From Streptomyces aureocirculatus (GTDB lineage Bacteria > Actinomycetota > Actinomycetes > Streptomycetales > Streptomycetaceae): 64,000 bases of DNA. This document shows, piece by piece, positions 61,302 to 64,000 of this stretch. Positions within the stretch are counted from its first letter, which is position 1; each line of letters starts with the position of its first letter. The notes under the pieces are model-generated. The model had not been told where the DNA came from. It saw nothing but the letters and a program-made list of their open reading frames with translations, and ran no database searches. The DNA is taken from positions 6,858 through 70,857 of the forward strand of contig NZ_JOAP01000037.1 in NCBI RefSeq assembly GCF_000720475.1, in the 5' to 3' direction. A program made the position numbers and the translations under genes.

Positions 61302-62555
61302 ATGGTTGTGCCCTGCGCATTGCCCATATCGACTCCGGTCAGTGGGGTGCCTGAGACCGAGCTGCCCGAAACCCGTCTCGCGTCCCCCTTCAGCACCTTC
61401 ACCGACCAGGTCTTCCAGAACCTGCGCCGGGCGGACCAGCGCCGGTGGGCGGGGGCCTATCTCGCGGGGCTGCTCATCACTCCCGGCAAGAAGTCCGTGC
61501 GCCGGCTCGCGGGCGCGGTCTCCCCGTCCCCCACCGCGGTGCAGTCCCTGCGGCAGTTCGTGAGCCTGAGCCCCTGGGACTGGGAACCGGTCATGTACGA
61601 GCTGACGCGCTGGGCCGAGGGCCATGGACCGGCCGCCACCTGGGCGATCGGCCGCGCGGTCCTGCCCAAGCGCGGGGACCGCTCGGTGGGCGTGCACCGC
61701 TACTTCGACCCCGCGTCCGGGCGCACCCTCAACTGCCAGCTCGGGCTCGGCGCCTTCCTGGGCATCGGTTCCCTACAGGTGCCCGTCGACTGGCGGCTGC
61801 TGCTTCCCGCGCCATGGACCGAGGACCCCCAGCTCCGCAGGCGCGCCCGCATCCCCGACGGGGTCGGCCACCGCCCGCTGTGGGCGCAGGCCCTGGACCT
61901 GGTCGACACCCTGCACGCCCGGACCGCGAGAACGGCCACGCCCGTCGTCGCCGACATGAGCGACGACCCGGACGTGAACCTGTTCCTGCGCGGGCTCAGC
62001 CAGCGCGCCCGGGACTTCGTCGTCGCCGTTCCCCAGCATCTGAAGGTGCTCCCGGTCGGCGAACGGACGCCCGGCGCCCCGGAGCCGGTGAGCGCGCGGG
62101 TCCACATCTCCTCGGGCCACATCGACCCGGTGCTCGTCACCGCGCCGGACGGCAGGCAGCAGCACACCCGCGCCCAGTCCGTCCTCGTGCGGCTGCCCGG
62201 CGCGCGGCCCGGCGCCACACCGGAGTACCCCTATCGGCTCTTCACCGAGGCTCTTCCGGAAGGCCGCCCGGGGACCATGTGGATCACCAGTCTGACCCAT
62301 CAGCGACTCGACAACGTTGCCTCGCTGGCCACCCATCGCGCCGGCACCACCACCGCGGTGGCGGGCATGGAACGGCACTTCGGCCTTCTCGACTTCGAGG
62401 GCCGTTCCTTTCCCGGCTGGTACCACCACATGACGCTGGTTTCGGCTGCATATACCTATCAGCGCTTGACGCACCGGCCCGTTCCACGGCATTTGCCCTG
62501 CTGCCCCGCTCCCCTGCCGCGGCGAACCGAGGAACAACTGCACCCGGTCCCTTAA
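61302..62555 (+). CDS. IS701/DDE-type transposase-like protein, catalytically degenerate
   Basis: 417 residues. Shows the DDE_5/IS701 pattern: RADQRRWAGAYLAGLL, KKSVRRLAG, LRQFVSLSPWDWEPV, then VPVDWRLLLPAPWTEDPQLRRRARIP. The usual DDTGFPKKG catalytic strand is replaced by GRAVLPKRG, so the first aspartate is lost; the second motif is VVADMSDDPD. No terminal inverted repeats or target duplication were seen at its ends. It is probably domesticated, as related genes occur beside LmbU-type regulators in natural-product clusters (recalled, not checked). A GGGAGGG site precedes the ATG. A role in gene control is a guess. Confidence 0.78.
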   Translation: MVVPCALPISTPVSGVPETELPETRLASPFSTFTDQVFQNLRRADQRRWAGAYLAGLLITPGKKSVRRLAGAVSPSPTAVQSLRQFVSLSPWDWEPVMYELTRWAEGHGPAATWAIGRAVLPKRGDRSVGVHRYFDPASGRTLNCQLGLGAFLGIGSLQVPVDWRLLLPAPWTEDPQLRRRARIPDGVGHRPLWAQALDLVDTLHARTARTATPVVADMSDDPDVNLFLRGLSQRARDFVVAVPQHLKVLPVGERTPGAPEPVSARVHISSGHIDPVLVTAPDGRQQHTRAQSVLVRLPGARPGATPEYPYRLFTEALPEGRPGTMWITSLTHQRLDNVASLATHRAGTTTAVAGMERHFGLLDFEGRSFPGWYHHMTLVSAAYTYQRLTHRPVPRHLPCCPAPLPRRTEEQLHPVP

Positions 62556-62647
62556 TCAGGGCTTCCGCGATACGGCATTCTCCCGAGCGCGTACCGGCCG
62601 GCTCTATTGACGGGAAGTCAGTCGCAGGGCCGCGACAGGAAAAGGGT

Positions 62648-62690
62648 GCGGCCCCGGAAACCGCCGGGGGAGGTCGGTTTCCGGGGCCGC
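62648..62690. terminator. bidirectional terminator
   Basis: Perfect 16-bp stem GCGGCCCCGGAAACCG / CGGTTTCCGGGGCCGC with an 11-base loop, between the convergent genes at 61302-62555 and 62746-63363. Confidence 0.9.
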
Positions 62691-62745
62691 GGGATCGGTA
62701 CCGGCGTGCATCGGCACGGCCGGCCCGAAGCTGAGGGCCGCTAGG

Positions 62746-63363
62746 TCATGTCACCCAGCCCGTATAGCGCTGGGAGCTGCCCGGGGTGTTGCCCGGGATG
62801 CCGTGGGGGGTGCGGCGCTCCGCGCGGCGTTCGTGTTCCTCCGTGTCGAGCAGCTCCGACACCGAGCGGACAAGCCAGGCGTTGACGGAGAGGCGTTCCC
62901 GGACCGCGGCCGCCTCGATGCGCCCCTTCAAGTGCTCGGGCGGCCGGAAGTTGATGCGCGAGGGCGCACTCTCCTCCTTGGCCGGTGCGCCCCCCTCTTC
63001 GGTCGGCGTGCTCCCGTCCTCGACTGCCACGGCTGGCGCCAGTGACGCCATGGATGGCGCCATTCCGTTCCGTGTGTGGCCGACGGCGGGCCGGGGGTCT
63101 TCGTCGAACTGCTGCTCAGGTGCGGACTGCGTCACGACGAAGGTCGGATCGAGACCTCGCAGCCGGATCTCGACCGAACCGGTGCTCAATTCCTGGGTGA
63201 TCTCGTCAGCGGCGGCCGACAGGGCGTCGAGGAGCGTGAGGCGGACGGCGGAGGACAGTGGCGTGACAAGGCGTTCGGCGAGTTCCCGTGTCGCCTCGTC
63301 CCCCGTCTCCACCACGCCCGAGAGCTCCTGGCGCAGGCTGTCGACATACCGCGCGAGTTCCAT
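62746..63363 (-). CDS. HicB-like regulator with ribbon-helix-helix domain
   Basis: 205 residues from the ATG at 63363. N-terminal domain (1-80: MELARYVDSLRQELSG to LRGLDPTFVVT) shared with the hybrid protein at 49638. After an acidic, disordered hinge (Glu/Pro/Ala) comes the ribbon-helix-helix RINFRPPEHLKGRIEAAA and SVNAWLVRSVSELLD (about residues 140-180), as in HicB/Arc antitoxin-type DNA-binding domains. No HicA-like toxin is next to it, so it is more likely a stand-alone regulator. Its start codon touches an 11-bp-phased operator array (63363-63392), which suggests autoregulation and possible leaderless translation. Confidence 0.85.
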   Translation of the reverse strand: MELARYVDSLRQELSGVVETGDEATRELAERLVTPLSSAVRLTLLDALSAAADEITQELSTGSVEIRLRGLDPTFVVTQSAPEQQFDEDPRPAVGHTRNGMAPSMASLAPAVAVEDGSTPTEEGGAPAKEESAPSRINFRPPEHLKGRIEAAAVRERLSVNAWLVRSVSELLDTEEHERRAERRTPHGIPGNTPGSSQRYTGWVT

Positions 63364-63392
63364 GGCGCCATAGTTGCACCACACTGGCGCCA
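63363..63392. promoter_or_regulatory. 11-bp-phased operator array at the start of the RHH gene
   Basis: TGGCGCCA at 63363, TTGCACCA at 63374 and TGGCGCCA at 63385. The 12-mer GCACCACACTGG inside the array (63376-63387) recurs at 63502-63513, just upstream of the divergent SnoaL-like gene. Confidence 0.8.
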
Positions 63393-63555
63393 CGCGCAAG
63401 CTTTCGAGTCCTGCTTCCACATCAGTGCCCGGCCGGACCCGCTGCGGATCGCCAACTCGTGGCGGGAATGGGGCGTCTGGCTTACGCTCGCCGCCACAGG
63501 CGCACCACACTGGAACTCCACGACCAGGGACGGCACGTGACGAGGAGTTGGTGAG

Positions 63556-63981
63556 ATGTCCACTCAGTCCCCCACGGGATCCGCCGAGGCCACCAGAGAA
63601 GTGATCGACGCCTATCTGAACCGTCTTCAGGAGCGGGACCTGGACGGTGCGGTGCGGTTGTTCTCGGAGTCGGTGGAGTGGGTCGCCCCCGGTTCCCCGG
63701 ACGTGCCGTGGTCGGGCAACCGGTCCGGTCAGTCGGGCGTCATGGCGTTCTTCCGAGAGCTCCACGAGTACCTGCAGCCGGAGGAGTTCACCGTCACGCA
63801 CATCGTGGTCGACGGCGAACAGGGCGTGATCCTCGGCCACCTCCGCGACACCGTCAAGGCCAACGGGAAGCCGCTGACCACACCCTTCGCGGCCCATCTC
63901 ACGGTCACCGGGGGCCAAGTCACGCGCTACCACCTCTTCGAGGACACCTACGCCCTGCACCGCGCCGTCACCGAAGCCTGA
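63556..63981 (+). CDS. SnoaL-like (NTF2 fold) protein
   Basis: 141 residues, cone-shaped NTF2/SnoaL fold: EVIDAYLNRLQERDLDGAVRLFSESVEWVAPG, then FFRELHEYLQPEEFTVTHIV and HLTVTGGQVTRYHLFED. Members act as polyketide cyclases, epoxide hydrolases or unknown small-molecule binding proteins; no catalytic Asp/His arrangement was assigned here. GAGGAG 10-15 bases before the ATG. Divergent from the RHH gene, with which it may share control. Confidence 0.85.
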   Translation: MSTQSPTGSAEATREVIDAYLNRLQERDLDGAVRLFSESVEWVAPGSPDVPWSGNRSGQSGVMAFFRELHEYLQPEEFTVTHIVVDGEQGVILGHLRDTVKANGKPLTTPFAAHLTVTGGQVTRYHLFEDTYALHRAVTEA

Positions 63982-64000
63982 GCACCCCCCCCCAACCCCC

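Noticed and set aside
61302..62555. Active insertion sequence
   Set aside because: Catalytic Asp motif altered and no terminal inverted repeats found.
63982..64000. C-rich run at the right edge
   Set aside because: Short low-complexity end of the window; no feature can be assigned.

Overview
This window is high-GC actinobacterial DNA, almost certainly from a Streptomyces. The evidence is the codon bias with GC-rich third positions, ATGA-coupled operons, rare TTA codons placed in regulatory genes, a SARP regulator, an EshA-type encapsulin, and a complete prodiginine (red) gene cluster. No rRNA, tRNA or CRISPR array was seen.

Layout. (1) 1-5527, minus strand: a sugar-uptake operon with a ROK repressor, lipoprotein solute-binding protein, two ABC permeases and two Gfo/Idh/MocA oxidoreductases; the last one runs off the window edge. 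(2) 5978-10172, plus strand: a MscS-type channel, then an encapsulin shell gene with an inserted cyclic-nucleotide-binding-like domain overlapping a cysteine desulfurase with a long disordered N-terminus, which is probably the cargo. (3) 10210-12432, minus strand: an ABC-2 exporter and its TetR regulator, with a candidate operator. (4) 12836-44655: the prodiginine cluster redD-X-W-Y / Z-V-U-(unknown)-R / P-Q-O-N-M-LK-J-I-H-G. RedM, O, W, X, N, V and I build the methoxybipyrrole aldehyde (MBC). RedP, Q, R, J and the RedL-RedK fusion build 2-undecylpyrrole. RedH joins the halves and RedG cyclises the product. RedU arms the carrier proteins. RedZ and RedD regulate, and redZ, redD and redV each carry a TTA codon (bldA dependence). 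Between redR and redP lie heptamers at 11-bp spacing pointing both ways, which fits a RedD binding region.

(5) 44705-50342: Ppx/GppA phosphatase, DUF4097 protein, MMPL transporter and a divergent hybrid gene. (6) 50380-59985: P450, argD-argB-argJ (ornithine supply), an MbtH-like protein, an ornithine N-hydroxylase (PzbA/KtzI type), a PaiB-like piperazate synthase (PzbB/KtzT type) and an LmbU-family regulator. This looks like a piperazate-precursor locus with no NRPS in the window. (7) 61302-63981: a domesticated IS701-like transposase, a ribbon-helix-helix (HicB-like) regulator and a SnoaL-like protein.

The most unusual signals are these. Four separate arrays of a TGGCGCCA-like 8-mer at exact 11-bp spacing lie at the regulator's own start, at both ends of the MMPL/hybrid intergenic region, and upstream of the P450; they suggest an undescribed regulon of the ribbon-helix-helix protein. 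RedX carries a 34-unit heptapeptide array inside its cysteine-less first ketosynthase. RedL and RedK are fused. The window also holds many short tandem repeats inside and between genes.
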